DNA from: Scilla litardierei
Taxonomy: Eukaryota > Streptophyta > Magnoliopsida > Asparagales > Asparagaceae
Direction of reading: 5' to 3'
DNA length: 64,000 nt
Assembly (NCBI GenBank): GCA_030789695.1
Contig: CM061138.1
Span: 19,788,214 to 19,852,213 of the forward strand
Shown: one piece after another, positions 44,961-56,775 of the stretch
Position numbering within the stretch: position 1 is the stretch's first letter
Layout of the letters: the number at the start of each line of letters is the position of its first letter
Made by a program: the position numbers and the translations under genes
The notes under the pieces: generated by a model
What the model saw: the letters and a program-made list of their open reading frames with translations, nothing else
Database searches by the model: none
Told to the model about the DNA's origin: nothing

Positions 44961-45701
44961 CATCACTTTCCGACCGTACGTATTTTTAGCGTGTATTTTT
45001 GTTTCGGGATCGTTTTCGTATTTGATTTTTATTACTGTTGTCTGTAGTTCAGACGCGTGACCGGACTGCGATCCTAAATCTGTTACAATGGGGGGCAAAC
45101 AACCTGCATTCATGTCGCGGATAGAGCAGGGTGCGATACTGAATAGGCGGGAGTTCCGCCATGACCAAATTAAAAAGCCCCCCACTGTATGCGAAGGAAC
45201 CGTGAAAGTGACATAACGTGAAGTTAAGCACCTGGTCCCTAGCATTAGAGGATGCCATAAAAGGGTCAACAGAAGAAGAAGATCCAGAACATGACCGCAT
45301 CATTATAATCCTATTGCACCAAGAGAACCAAGGACAATATACAAGAAGGTTGATAGCTCCCTACATTCATACATACTGGAAGACACGATAAACTTCACCT
45401 ACCGTCATCCTCCTTATAGTTGACCAAGGTGTTCCATCCCAAAATGCACTCCTAGAATCTATTCCCATTGTGAACTGCCACTGCACAACCATCATGCTCA
45501 TCATAGCCCTCAAGAATTAAATCGGTATCCATCATCGTTGATAAGCCATCGGCAATTGGGTTGCAAAACCCAATCCTTTCAACAAATCCCCACGAATAAA
45601 CTTTTAATAATTCCAAGGCTTCTGAATGCTTTGAATACTCTTAGAATACAGTTGCAGCAATAAAAAATAGTAAAAAGCAAATAGGAGAAAATATATGAAA
45701 G
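44961..45701. other. Intergenic, no gene seen
   Basis: Several stop-rich frames and no recognisable domain, exon or repeat. Confidence 0.5.
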
Positions 45702-45813
45702 TGTTATAAACGGGCTTTTGGTGGGCCTACCCGTTAGTGGGTATCCACCCATTATGTAACCCTACCACTATAAATATAGGGCTATGGTCTCCATAGCCGC
45801 CGAGTTTACAATA
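45702..45813 (+). repeat. 5' LTR of Copia D (112 bp)
   Basis: It starts TGTTATAAACGGGC and ends GTTTACAATA, so the 3' end is TA rather than CA. It contains TATAAATATAG. It is identical to 52025-52136. Confidence 0.95.
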
Positions 45814-45827
45814 CGTTATCAGCATGA
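45814..45827 (+). other. Primer-binding site of Copia D (tRNA-Ile anticodon-arm type)
   Basis: CGTTATCAGCATGA adjoins the LTR. Its complement TCATGCTGATAACG matches tRNA-Ile 27-40 with two differences, one being G at position 34. Confidence 0.6.
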
Positions 45828-46140
45828 TCGAAACTAAGCCGAACCCCTGCCGACGGACGGACGCGACGCGAACGGGCTTCCTTCACCGAACGTCGTTAGA
45901 TCCGGCGGGTAGGATCTAGAGGTAACTTTCTCCCTAGATCTAAATTTTGCATATGCGCATATGTGGTGATTCAATTTTTTTTTGGATCAATCGATCAAAA
46001 ATATACCGTTTTTATTGTTAAAAATCACCCTTTTTCAATAAAAAACGTATTTTTGGAAGAACAAAACTGGTTTTCCCCACAAAAAATCGGACTTTTACCC
46101 ATTTTTTTCTCCAAAAATCACCAAAACCCTAAAAAGGGTT

Positions 46141-46370
46141 CACCCACGCCCCCCCCCTCGCCGGCAGCGGCGGGGCCTTCCCGCCGTCGCTGCGGCGGCG
46201 GGAACCCCCCGCCGCCGCTGGCGGGGGCGACCCCCGCCGCCGCAGGCAGGGGCGACCCCCGTCGCCTGCAACGGCGGGCATCCCCCGCCGCTGCGACGGC
46301 GGGCCCCCCCTCCCCGCCGCTTGCTGCGGCAGACGGGCCCGCCCGCCAGTAGCGGGTACGGGCCCGGTGT
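46141..46370 (+). repeat. G/C-rich GCC/CGG block in the Copia D leader
   Basis: About 230 bp of irregular CGCCGC/GGCGGC words are flanked on both sides by AT-rich DNA and ACCCTAA words. Comparable blocks occupy the same relative place in elements A (1-103) and C (29567-29730). Confidence 0.75.
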
Positions 46371-46552
46371 GCGTACCCCAAAACCCTAACTAGGGTTTCT
46401 GACCCAGAAATTTTTTTCGAATTTTCAAAAAAATTTCAGATTTAATTGCGATTCCTTTTCGTTATAATCTGGACCAAATTACATGTGATTTTTACTCATC
46501 GCAATTATATTTGGATTTATGATTTTCTTTAAAAACGTTTAAAAATTAAGAA

Positions 46553-46616
46553 GATCCTGCGACCGCTCTGCCGTTAGTCAACTAACCTAACGGTGTATGA
46601 CGTTGCCTAGTGGTCC
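46553..46616 (+). promoter_or_regulatory. Conserved leader block with alternative hairpins (copy in D)
   Basis: This is the partner of 12629-12693 (opposite orientation). Both contain GACCGCTCTGCCGTTAG and ACTAACCTAACGGTGTATG. The conservation is local. Confidence 0.5.
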
Positions 46617-47079
46617 AATAATTTTTAAACGGTAGATTTCATTTTCCATTATAAACTGCCTGTGATGAATAAATAAATTGCCTGCGATGTATAAACTGCC
46701 TGTGATGATGCCTGCTGCATTATAACTGCCTGCGACGAATGATTAATATTTGCTGTGGTTTTGGATCGGCTAGTGATCACCATTTTACTTTTCATGCATT
46801 ATTTTCTCTTTTTTGAGAGAAAAATGTAGTGAGGATAATTTTGTAAAATTACAAGCCCGGCGGACGCCTCAAGAAGATGAAGGACTATTCCAGAAGAATA
46901 GGGGCCCCACGGGGGTTCCCGAGTTGTACTTTCTTTCTTTTTGGGACTGTAATGGACTGTAATTAATTATGGTGATTAGCCGATCCACGCAGCAAATATT
47001 TATGTCTGATGTGCTTGATTATTTATTTTTCGGTGAAAATATCTAATTAATGCTATCTTTTTACATGCTAGAGTGATAA

Positions 47080-48036
47080 ATGGCCAAAATTGCGAGCGTC
47101 GATTTCGACGTTTTGGATGCTTCAGGTAAGAATTACTTAAGCTGACAGTTGGATATAAAATTCCATCTGCGAGCACAGGGATTGAGTCACGCCATCGCCT
47201 TAGGCGATAAGGTTTCTGATATAGATAAAGCGAAAGCAATTATCTATATCAGACGCCATATCGATAGGACCCTGAAGGCCGAGTACCTAATGGTGGAAGA
47301 CTCGTATGAGTTGTGGACCGCCCTCGAGGACAGGTATAAACATCAAATGGATGTTATACTACCTCGAGCGCGATATGAATGGGAGAACCTCCGTCTCCAA
47401 GACTTCAAGTCTATTGCCGAGTACAACTCGGCACTCTTCAGCATCACCTCACGCCTGAAGTTGTGTGGTGAAAAGGTGACGGAGGAACGCATGTTAGAGA
47501 AGACGTATACACCCTTCCATGAGAAGGATGTCATACTGATGCAACAGTATCGTGAACGAAAGTTCACAAAATACTCTGAGCTTCTCTCATGCCTTCTGAT
47601 GGCAGAGCAGAATCGTGACCTCCTTCTGGCCACCCACAACTCACGCCCTACCGGCACTGCTCATGCGCCTGAAGCGCACCACGGCTCCTTCCAGAAGAAA
47701 AGGGACAACTTCAAAGGCAAACCCCAGAAGGGTAAGACCATGAAGAAGCAGGCTCGAGGACCCCCTCCAAGAAACAACCAAGAGGGAAAGAAGAAAAATG
47801 TGTGGAAAAGAAAAGACGACGGCCAGACTTCTGCCCCCAGAAAGGATTGGGAAGATAAATACCACAGGTGTGGCATGACTGGACACTGGTCCAGAAATTG
47901 TCGTACTCCACGCCACCTTCAGGAGTTGTACAAAGCAAGCCAGAAGCAAGCTGAGACAAACCTGGCGGTTCAAGAAAACCTGGCACCAATCAGGTTCATC
48001 GCTGAGGACTTCTCCAACGATGACCTGCTCGACTGA
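47080..48036 (+). pseudogene. Copia D gag with one nonsense codon
   Basis: ATG 47080 (MAKIASVDFDVL...) is in frame to the stop at 48034-48036, apart from TGA at 47143-47145 where relatives have Trp in YLSWQLD. The zinc knuckle CGMTGHWSRNC is present, but the first Cys pair reads YHRCGMTGH, so one zinc-binding Cys of CHRC is replaced by Tyr. It ends DDLLD like element B. Confidence 0.88.
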
Positions 48037-48201
48037 GGACATTTATCTACTTTATATATGCATTGTAATTTTTTCCTTTTGAGAAACAATTTATCTGCTT
48101 ATCTCTGGCATGTTTAAGTACTTTTCAGACATCAACTTAATTTCCGTAGTATATTCCTTTGTGTTTTTGCCTTATACTGCGACATTTTTCTTTTAAAATA
48201 G

Positions 48202-51200
48202 ATGGACTTTAAATGCCTAGTGGACAGTGCCTCTACGCACACGATCCTCCAAGACATCTGCTTTTTTCAAAGCATTAATAAATACGATGGCACCGTAAAT
48301 ACGATTTCCGGTCCATCAAGTATCATTGAAGGATCAGGGGAAGCACATTTTATGCTCCCCAACAGTACAAAACTACTTATAAAAGATGCCCTTCTCTCCC
48401 CTAGCTCGCATAGAAACCTGTTAAGCTTTAAAGTTATCCGCTTAAACGGATACCACCTAGAAACGGTGAGCAAAAGAAACAGTGAATACCTTGATGTAAC
48501 GTCTCATAAAAACGGTGCTAAAAACACCGTCGAACATTTTGAGGGACTCCCGTCGGGTCTCTACCACACAAGGATCAGAGCAATGGAAGCAAACACATTG
48601 GAGCACCAGAAGTGCCAAAATCAACCAGAATTCAAACTCTGGCATGATAGACTAGGACACCCTGAAGGAATATGATGCGTCGCATCATATCCCAATCCCG
48701 TGGAATTAATCCGTAAAGCCTGACGCTACTTCGGAAGGGTGCAAATCCTTGTCCCCTTGTTACAAAGGGAAATTGATTACGAGACCATCCACCCTGAAGG
48801 TGGACTCTGAGTCTCCAAGCTTCCTAGAGAGAATACATGGTGACATTTGCGGGCCTATTCACCCCGTAAGTGGACCATCTCGGTACTACATGGTACTAAT
48901 CGACACATCTTCAAAATGGTCGTATGTGTGCCTCTTGTCCACCCGCAACGTAGCCTTTGCAAGCTACTTGCACAAATTATAAAATTGCGGGCACATTTCC
49001 TAGACAACCAGATCAAGAAATTGCGTCTAGACAATGTTGGGGAATTCACCTCACAAGTCTTCCTAGACTACTGCCAAGCAACCGGCATAGAAGTTGAACA
49101 TCCTATAGCTCATGTTCACACCCAGAACGGGTTAGCCGAATCTCTCATAAAGAGACTACAATGGATCGCTAGACCATTGTTAATGCAATGCCAGTTGCCG
49201 GTATGTGCATGGGGACATGCCATACTGCACGCTGCATCGCTGATAAGATTACGACCGTCAGGTAGTCAATCTTATTCTCCGATGCAACTTGCATATGGGA
49301 ACCCGCCCGATATCTCTCACTTGAGGATATTCGGATGTGCTGTCTATGTCCCCATAGCACCACCGCAGAGAACCAAGATGGGTCCTCAACAGCGTCTTGG
49401 TATCTATATTGGCTTCGACTCACCATCGATCATTAGATACCTCGAACCCCTTACAGGGGACGCCTTTAAAGCACGTCTAGCAGATTGTGAGTTTGATGAA
49501 AGCATTTTTTCCAAAACTAGGCATTAACACACAGAAGCCAGAAGCTTCAAAGACCATTACATGGGACACAAAGACTTTATCCCATTTTGATCCGCGCATA
49601 AATCAATGTGAAGAAGAGATCCTGAAGATCCTTCAAATTCAGAACACATTTCACATTTTACCGGATAAATTCACTGACAACCAGAAGATTGTCAGATCAC
49701 ATGTCCCTGCTGCAAATACGCCAGCTAGGATTAACATACCCAAAGATGGATGCAATCCACCTGCAGCAGAAGCGGCCGTACCTCAACAAAAAAGAGGACG
49801 ACCCCCAGGCTCCAAAGATAAGAATCCTCGAAAGAGTAAAAATCCTGGAGCAACAATAACGATACCACCACAGGATGCTGAGCTCAGCCCAACTACCTCT
49901 CCACTCCTAACAACCCCTGAAGAGGAAAATATAGGAGAAATTTCATTAAACTATGTACGTACCGGGGAGGTACTGGACAGAAAAAGCACAATCATCGATG
50001 ATAACTTCGCGCTCATTATTGACACTCACGTCACTGAATACGACGATGAGACCGATCCACGCTCTCTAGCAGAATGTAAACGCAGAGATGATTGGCCAAA
50101 GTGGAACGAGGCAATAGGAGTAGAGCTGGACTCACTCTCGAAGCGCAAAGTTTTTTGACCTGTAGTCCTAACACCAAAAGGTGTTAAACATGTGGGATAT
50201 AAATGGGTATTCGTGAGAAAAAGAAACGAGAATAATGAGATCGTGCGCTATAAAGCGCGCCTTGTTGCACAAGGTTTCTCCCAACGACCAGGAATAGACT
50301 ATAACGATACCTATTCCCTGGTCATGGATGCGATCACTTTCCGTTTCATTATCGGCCTATCCACGAAGGAAGGTCTGGATATGCAGCTCATGGACGTTGT
50401 GACTGCATACCTATACGGAAATATAGATAAGGACATCTATATGAAAATCCCAGATGGATACAAACTACCGACAAAAATGACAGAAAGACCTCAGGACGTC
50501 TATTCTGTCAAACTCCAGAGATCACTGTATGGTCTAAAACAGTCAAGTAGAATGTGGTACAACAGACTGAGTGAATTCCTAGTGCAACAAGGATTCACAA
50601 CAAATGAAGTCTGCCCTTGCATCTTCATACGAGCAAAGGGAACATGATTCGTAATTATCGCCGTCTACGTAGACGACTTGAACATCATCGGATCTCCTGC
50701 AGAGATAGATGAGATATCCAAAAGTCTCACACAGACTTTTGAGATGAAAGACCTCGGCAAAACGAAGTTTTGCCTAGGCCTACAAATTGAACATTTAAGC
50801 GGAGGAATCCTGTTGCACCAATCGACATATACAAAGAAAGTGCTGAAAAACTTTCTTATGGACAAATGTCATCCGCTTAGCACACCAATGGTCGTCAGAT
50901 CATTGGATGTTGAAACAGACCCCTTCCAACCGCTGGAAGAGGGGGAGGAAACACTGGGTCCTGAAGTACCCTACTTAAGTGCAATTGGAGCACTCCTATA
51001 CCTGGCAAACTGCACGCGTCCCGATATAGCGTTCGCAGTAAATCTACTAGCCAGATACAGTTCAGCTCCCTCAAAGCGCCACTGGAACGGAGTGAAACAA
51101 CTTCTGCGCTACCTCCAAGGGTCTGTAAACATGGGACTATACTTCAAGAAAGGTGTATCCACTGACCTGGTCGGTTACGCAGATGCGGGATACAGGTCCG

Positions 51201-51670
51201 ACCCATATACCGCAAAGTCCCAGACCGGTTTCGTATTCACATACGGTGGGACGTCCATCTCATGGAGATCCGTGAAGCAGACATCCACAGCGACCTCATC
51301 CAACCACTCCGAGCTCATCGCGATCCACGAAGCTAGCAGAGAATGCTTCTGGCTTCGATCAGTCATCAACCACATCCTCAAGACCACCGGCCTGAAGACG
51401 GGAGATCTTGGGCCAACCACCATGTACGAAGACAATGCTGCCTGCATCGCTCAACTACGAGGTGGCTACATCAAAGGTGACAGGACGAAGCACATTTCCC
51501 CCAAGCTCTTCTGGACGCATGAACAGCAAGTGGACAACCAGATCGACATCCAGCAGATCCAGTCCTGCAACAACCTGGCTGACCTATTCACTAAAGCTTT
51601 GCCTCGCAGTACCTTTAGAAAACTTGTAATAGGAATTGGGATGAGACAGCTGAGAGATGTACAAGCCTGA
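48202..51670 (+). pseudogene. Copia D pol, interrupted
   Basis: ATG 48202 (MDFKCLVDSAST) starts at the protease. The frame breaks just after LGHPE at about 48660, again around 48980, and near 49520. Two GGA-to-TGA nonsense codons interrupt RT at about 50156 (after KRKVF) and 50645 (before FVIIAVYVDD). From 50678 the RT/RNase H frame runs to 51670 with GYADAGY, HSEL and YEDNAAC intact. Domains and order match element B throughout, with about the same length, so it is a recently disabled relative. Confidence 0.92.
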
Positions 51671-51689
51671 AGCTTGTACTTATCAGGGG

Positions 51690-51960
51690 GAGTTAACGTA
51701 GTGCTGTACTCTTTTTCCTTGGCTGTTGGTTTTTCCCACTGGGTTTTCCACAGTCAAAGGTTTTAACGAGGCAGCCACATTAACTCTGGATCCAGAAGTA
51801 TCCACCACTGATGTTATCCATCGATCAGGGGAAGTTATAGAGACTTGTACTTTTTTCCCTTAGCCACTGGTTTTTCCCACTGGGTTTTCCTTGGCAAAGG
51901 TTTTAATGAGGCAAGCACTCTTAAACTTAGAGATCCAGAAGTATCTCCAGCCCCATGATC
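51690..51960 (+). repeat. Duplicated 3' non-coding module of Copia D
   Basis: The string TTTTTCCCACTGGGTTTTCC, then AAAGGTTTTAA(C/T)GAGGCA, then GATCCAGAAGTAT occurs twice about 135 bp apart. The same module is duplicated in E and C and occurs once in B. Confidence 0.8.
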
Positions 51961-52024
51961 AAATAAGCTTCATGAACCCTGAAGCGTTCACCATGGCTTA
52001 CAACAATGGATGGATAAGGGGAAG

Positions 52025-52136
52025 TGTTATAAACGGGCTTTTGGTGGGCCTACCCGTTAGTGGGTATCCACCCATTATGTAACCCTACCACTATAAATAT
52101 AGGGCTATGGTCTCCATAGCCGCCGAGTTTACAATA
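52025..52136 (+). repeat. 3' LTR of Copia D (112 bp)
   Basis: Identical to the 5' LTR and preceded by the polypurine tract AAGGGGAAG. Confidence 0.95.
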
Positions 52137-52141
52137 GAAAG

Positions 52142-52991
52142 AGCATAAAGAATAAATGTGGAAAGATGAAAGTGTAGAGTAGATTCCAAAAGAAAATAGA
52201 TAAGCTAGACACATGCACATCATGTAATGAAAAGTGATTTCTTTACACTGAATCACAGTAAGGATGGTGATCTATAAAGCATAGAGAGGACACTTGACGA
52301 AACAAAATATGCAACCCTATTAAACCTCACTTAGGGGTGAATGACCTCGTTATCAAAAATTCAAGTATGTATAATATGACCCTTTGATTTTGGGCAAGTA
52401 TATATAAAAGATAGTATTGAAGCGTGATTAAAGTTGCCTATGGAAGTTGTTGGCACAGTGAGATTTGTCTTCTTAATGAGTGAAAAAATATGATCCACAA
52501 AACTATTTTAATTTTAGAACGAATAGGCTTACATGATCTGCTCACACAGAGAAATCCTTCCTCAACATTATAGGACATCCTTACTCTTTTACTCAATAGT
52601 CTAGATATATTTCTTGTTTGAGCTAAAGCAACAAAGGAATGAAAAAATTGGATCTCCCAATACTAATTAAGCGATTGAACATGTCGCCCCGAGATGAAAT
52701 TACATATGCATCAGAACTGTTCCTACCCAAAGTGAACAAGGATAACATCTCTTTCAATTTGACAATAAAAAGCGGGTTATGAACATCAAGAAAACACTTA
52801 TTTGTCGGGGAACTTTCCAAATATATTTTTCAACAGTAAGAGTGTTGAAGCCCCAAATGCTCTGACACAATTAAGTATTGGCATTACGTGTACATGTGCA
52901 TGCGTGCGTGCATGTCTGCCCGCATTACCTATTATTTCCATTCTCAGATCCATTGTAAAATGAGTGTTGACTGAGAAACGCACGTTAAAGT
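52142..52991. other. Intergenic, no gene seen
   Basis: AT-rich and stop-rich in all frames. No recognisable feature. Confidence 0.5.
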
Positions 52992-54285
52992 TGTGGCTCT
53001 AACCCGGTTCACAAACGCTCATGGTAAGCAAAAAGAGACAAAAGGTAAACGGATGGAGTTTAGTTTCACATCAAAAAGGAAAGAAGATTGGTATATGGTT
53101 AAAATATGATTGGAGTCAAGCCTCCAGCAGGCATATTCCTTTTTGGATAAAATTTGTTTTCATGAAGTTAATATGCCTTAGCCACAACAAGTGGTATTAG
53201 AGACGATGGTGAAGATTGTTGGGCAGAGATTAAGCATAGAGTTGCCATTATAGTGTAAGCGATGATGCAACTCATGTTGTGGTGGACTTTCGCTATAATG
53301 TAAATCCATACGACAGTGCAAGCGGTAAGCAGCTCTATTACTTGGTGGGTGCTAACGATAAACAAGACACAATCTACACTAGTAATAATTATGGAAGGTA
53401 TATGTGTGCTACAACACTTGTTACGAGATATAAATATCTACGATACTATGCTTCAAGCATACTATCTAGCTGATTCGGGCAAGAAAGGAAATGTTTACTA
53501 GTACGTGCAAGACACTAGACTTGCTAATACAAAACTGTTAAGATTGATTAGAATAGGAACGAGATACACATGATGAGTAAATTTGGTGAAGGTATAATCT
53601 TGGTTGAGACACTATTAACCTATAAAAACCTTAAGCTATTATGTAGAGGTCCAACTTTAATTTTCTATTCCTGGCTTTTTTCTATTTTCCTCAGACTATT
53701 TTTCTCAGCATCCCCTTCCAAACTCAAGGTGAATTCATCTTTGAGCTTGGAAACGTGCTTAGAGAAGGAAATAAGCAGAAAAGATAGGAATAGGAACTCA
53801 AATATTGAATCAGGAAGAATCAATGGAATAGAACATGAGCACCGAATCAGAAAAAAAATGTGCGTAGAAAACCTTAAATGAACATGAGCACTGATACACT
53901 AACCCAAAAGGCTTAAACTTTTGGGCAGAGACCCACTGCAATTTTATGTTGCTCATTTGTTTATTTGTAAAATATAGGATTATTTTCTTGATAGTAACAA
54001 TTATACTCGCTAGCATGTGACAGAACACAAATTCAAACAGAGACTTTAAAGTTGATCTCTAAAGTGTTTGCCTCTATAGTTTGCTAGTTTCCTGGATGCA
54101 AGCCAAGTTGGATATTGTTACAATTGTGGCTCGAGTCCAATTCACAAGCACTCATGTTACACATCTAAACGGAAAGAATATAGATATATGGCTAAAATAT
54201 GATTGGACCAAAGACTCCAATGACGGTTTTTCTTTTTTAAGTCATAGCCAAACATACACAAAGCTAATATGGATTGGTTGCAACA
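52992..54285 (+). mobile_element. TRIM (small non-coding LTR retrotransposon, 1.29 kb)
   Basis: Diverged LTRs lie at 52992-53189 and 54125-54285; both start TGTGGCTC, share ATGG(T/C)TAAAATATGATTGGA and end CAACA. An exact target duplication AAAGT (52987-52991, 54286-54290) flanks it. A primer-like AGTGGTATTAGAGACGATGG follows the left LTR at 53190. The internal 0.93 kb has no protein motif. It must have been mobilised by enzymes supplied elsewhere. Confidence 0.75.
53191..53202 (+). other. TRIM primer-binding site, initiator-Met-like
   Basis: GTGGTATTAGAG sits 1 nt after the left LTR and is close to TGGTATCAGAGC. Confidence 0.55.
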
Positions 54286-54290
54286 AAAGT

Positions 54291-54863
54291 TACAAAACAC
54301 ACACACACACATGCACTTGGTATGCAATATGCATTGTACACTTATGCCGACATGAAGAAAACTCATGATTAAAAAAACCTCGATACAAGGAAACAGGCTT
54401 ATTGGTGACAACTTCCACGGTAATTCAGATAGAAAATATACATCGATCATTCAAGCCTTAATGAAATGGTTCAACTGCATCTAAGTGTAGACGGCTTACA
54501 AATAAAAGTGAAAAAAAACCCTGGATAAAATCTTCAATGACCTGTCAACCTAACATTAATTCTCAATGGATGCGGATTGAAATCGTATTCAACTCTCATG
54601 ACTTTCTTCCATTAACCTATGTTGTATTGCACATGAAGAAATGCAAAACAAAAGATAATCCTTCACCTCACCTCCCTGCAGCTATCTCCAAGCTGCAATA
54701 CATTTAGAAGCGAATTACAGCTCATGACTTCCCATTTTGCTCTCTAACGCCACCTTTTGGTATTCGCAGAATGGACGGAAATGACTTTTACTGGCTTCCA
54801 TCTTCCTTGCCATTTTTCTCCCCTATTTTTTTTAACTCCCAACATATAAAAATGCAATGTAAT
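54291..54863. other. Intergenic, no gene seen
   Basis: A short AC microsatellite lies at about 54297-54311. Otherwise nothing was recognised. Confidence 0.5.
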
Positions 54864-55027
54864 TGTTATGAATGAGGGAGGCCAAATCTTTAACCCCCAC
54901 ATTACTCCACATTATCCCTACTAATAGGGACCTTTGGTTATCATATGGCCTTTGGGATTCTATTGGTTTAATAAATAGAGAACCATGGCTTTGTGCCATG
55001 GTGACTCATTCTTCTCATTATCTAACA
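54864..55027 (+). repeat. 5' LTR of Copia E (164 bp)
   Basis: TGTTATGAATGAGGG...ATTATCTAACA, with AATAAATAGAG as TATA-like word and a CCATGG...CCATGG pair. Confidence 0.9.
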
Positions 55028-55089
55028 CGTTATCAGCACGAGGCAATAAGAGTAGAGTAAAGATTATCTAACATGTTATCTAAACGTTA

Positions 55090-56100
55090 TCCGCATAGAT
55101 TGGCCAAAGTGGGACGAGGCAATAAGAGTAGAGATGGACTCACTCATGAAAAACAAAGTCTTTAGACCAGTAGTCCCAACACCTGAATGTGTAAAACCTG
55201 TGGAATATATGTTGGGTTTTTCATAAGAATAAAAAACGAAGGAAATGTGATCATTTTCCTATTTTCATCCTAAGCCTAATCATCTCTGGAAAAGCCAAGA
55301 AATGCAGCTCATGGACGTTATGACTACATATCTATACGGGTATATAGATATAGAGATCTATATGAAACTTCCAAAAGGATATACTCTACCCCCAGAGATG
55401 AAATAGAGACTTATGAACGTCTCCTCTATAAAGGCTTCAAAGATCATTATATGATCTTACGCAATCACGAAAAATGTGGTATAGCAGATTTAGCGAATTC
55501 CTTGCTGAACAAGGATTCCCTAAATAATGAAATCTCCCATGTATCTTTATCAAAGGACATGGACAGGATTTGTATTAGTCGCCGTCCATGTGGACGACTT
55601 AAATCTAATAGGATCTCCTGCAGAGCCCATTGATATATCTGATAGCCTTAAGCATACCTTCGAGATGAAATACCTAGACAATACAAGGTATTGTCTCGGC
55701 TTACAGATTCAACACTTTCGTGGTGGAATCCTTTTATACCTATCATATTTCTCATACACCAGGAGTTTATGAAGAAAGATGTCCATTTGCAATCTATTAA
55801 AAATGGATGCATATTTATGATGCCTTCCAGTCGCTGGAAGAGGGGAAGGACATCATAGGTCCTGAAGAACCTAGCTCTAGTATACTAGTTACACTCCTTT
55901 ATCTGGCCAGCCACATGTGTCTCTAATAGAACGTCTGTAGTAAAGCTGTTAGCCAGATACAGTACTGCCCTGGAGAGCACCACTGGACCAAAGATAAGCT
56001 ACTTCTGCGCAACTTCTAAGGGTCAAGGATCAGCATCCAGGGAATATATATCGCATATGCAGTTTTACAGACCATCGCGATGACTAAGCACAAATGGTCG
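55090..56100 (+). pseudogene. Copia E reverse transcriptase remnant
   Basis: RT-like words appear in changing frames: TGGCCAAAGTGGGACGAGGC near 55098 (WPKWDEA), QLMDVMTTYLYGYID around 55300, and VAVHVDDLNLIGSPAE around 55580, where the Tyr of YVDD is replaced by His. Further words to about 56000 recall HLGPEVPYLS. It has many stops and frameshifts and no function. Confidence 0.8.
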
Positions 56101-56775
56101 GCCACCTCCTAAAGATCTACGCATCATCATCCAAAAGTCTACATCCTCTGAGAAGCTCATCATCCAAAAAGCATATCTAGAATACGCTCATCCAGGTCCA
56201 GTAGTACCTTGCAGACACAGTGAAGACTGAGTGAAGGAATACATACGTGGAGCCATCTACCAAACTTCGTAGAGCGTATCACTCCTGAGCGCCACTGTTT
56301 TCCAGTAGCCGCTAGATATGAGTAAAACTTGAATAGATAAGTGATGATTGTATTCAGAACATGATGGATGTATAGACGAATAAGAAATGATTGTATAGAT
56401 ACATAGGAGATCTGCAAGCCTGAAGCTTGTACAGATCAGGGGGTTGATAGTAGAGTTGTACTCTTTTTCCCTTAGTTATGGGTTTTTCCATTGGGTTTTC
56501 CATAGCCAAAGGTTTTAATGAGGCAACCTCATTTAACTCTGGACCCTGAAGTGTCCACCTCTAATGAAAGTTGACAGACCTACAAGCATAAGGCTTGTAT
56601 GGATCAGGGGAAGTAACCTGTGGGTTGCACTCTTTTTCCTTAAGCTGTTAGTTTTTCCCACTGGGTTTTTCACAGCTAAGGTTTTAACGAGGCAAACACG
56701 ATTACTCCGGATCCAGAAGTATCCACCCCCTTAGCATTCACACTAAGATCAAAGTAATGGGTGGATAAGGGGGAG

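Larger units (their letters stand above)
45702..52136 (+). mobile_element. Copia element D, complete, identical LTRs (6.43 kb)
   Basis: The element is bounded by an exact target duplication GAAAG (45697-45701 and 52137-52141). The two 112-bp LTRs (45702-45813, 52025-52136) are identical base for base. Plus-strand order: LTR, primer site 45814-45827, leader, gag 47080-48036, pol 48202-51670, duplicated 3' module, polypurine tract about 52016-52024, LTR. Gag and pol carry at least three nonsense codons and two or more frameshifts despite the LTR identity. Confidence 0.95.

Noticed and set aside
53570..53881. 103-residue frame inside the TRIM
   Set aside because: No gag-like motif. AT-rich DNA with chance open frames is enough to explain it.
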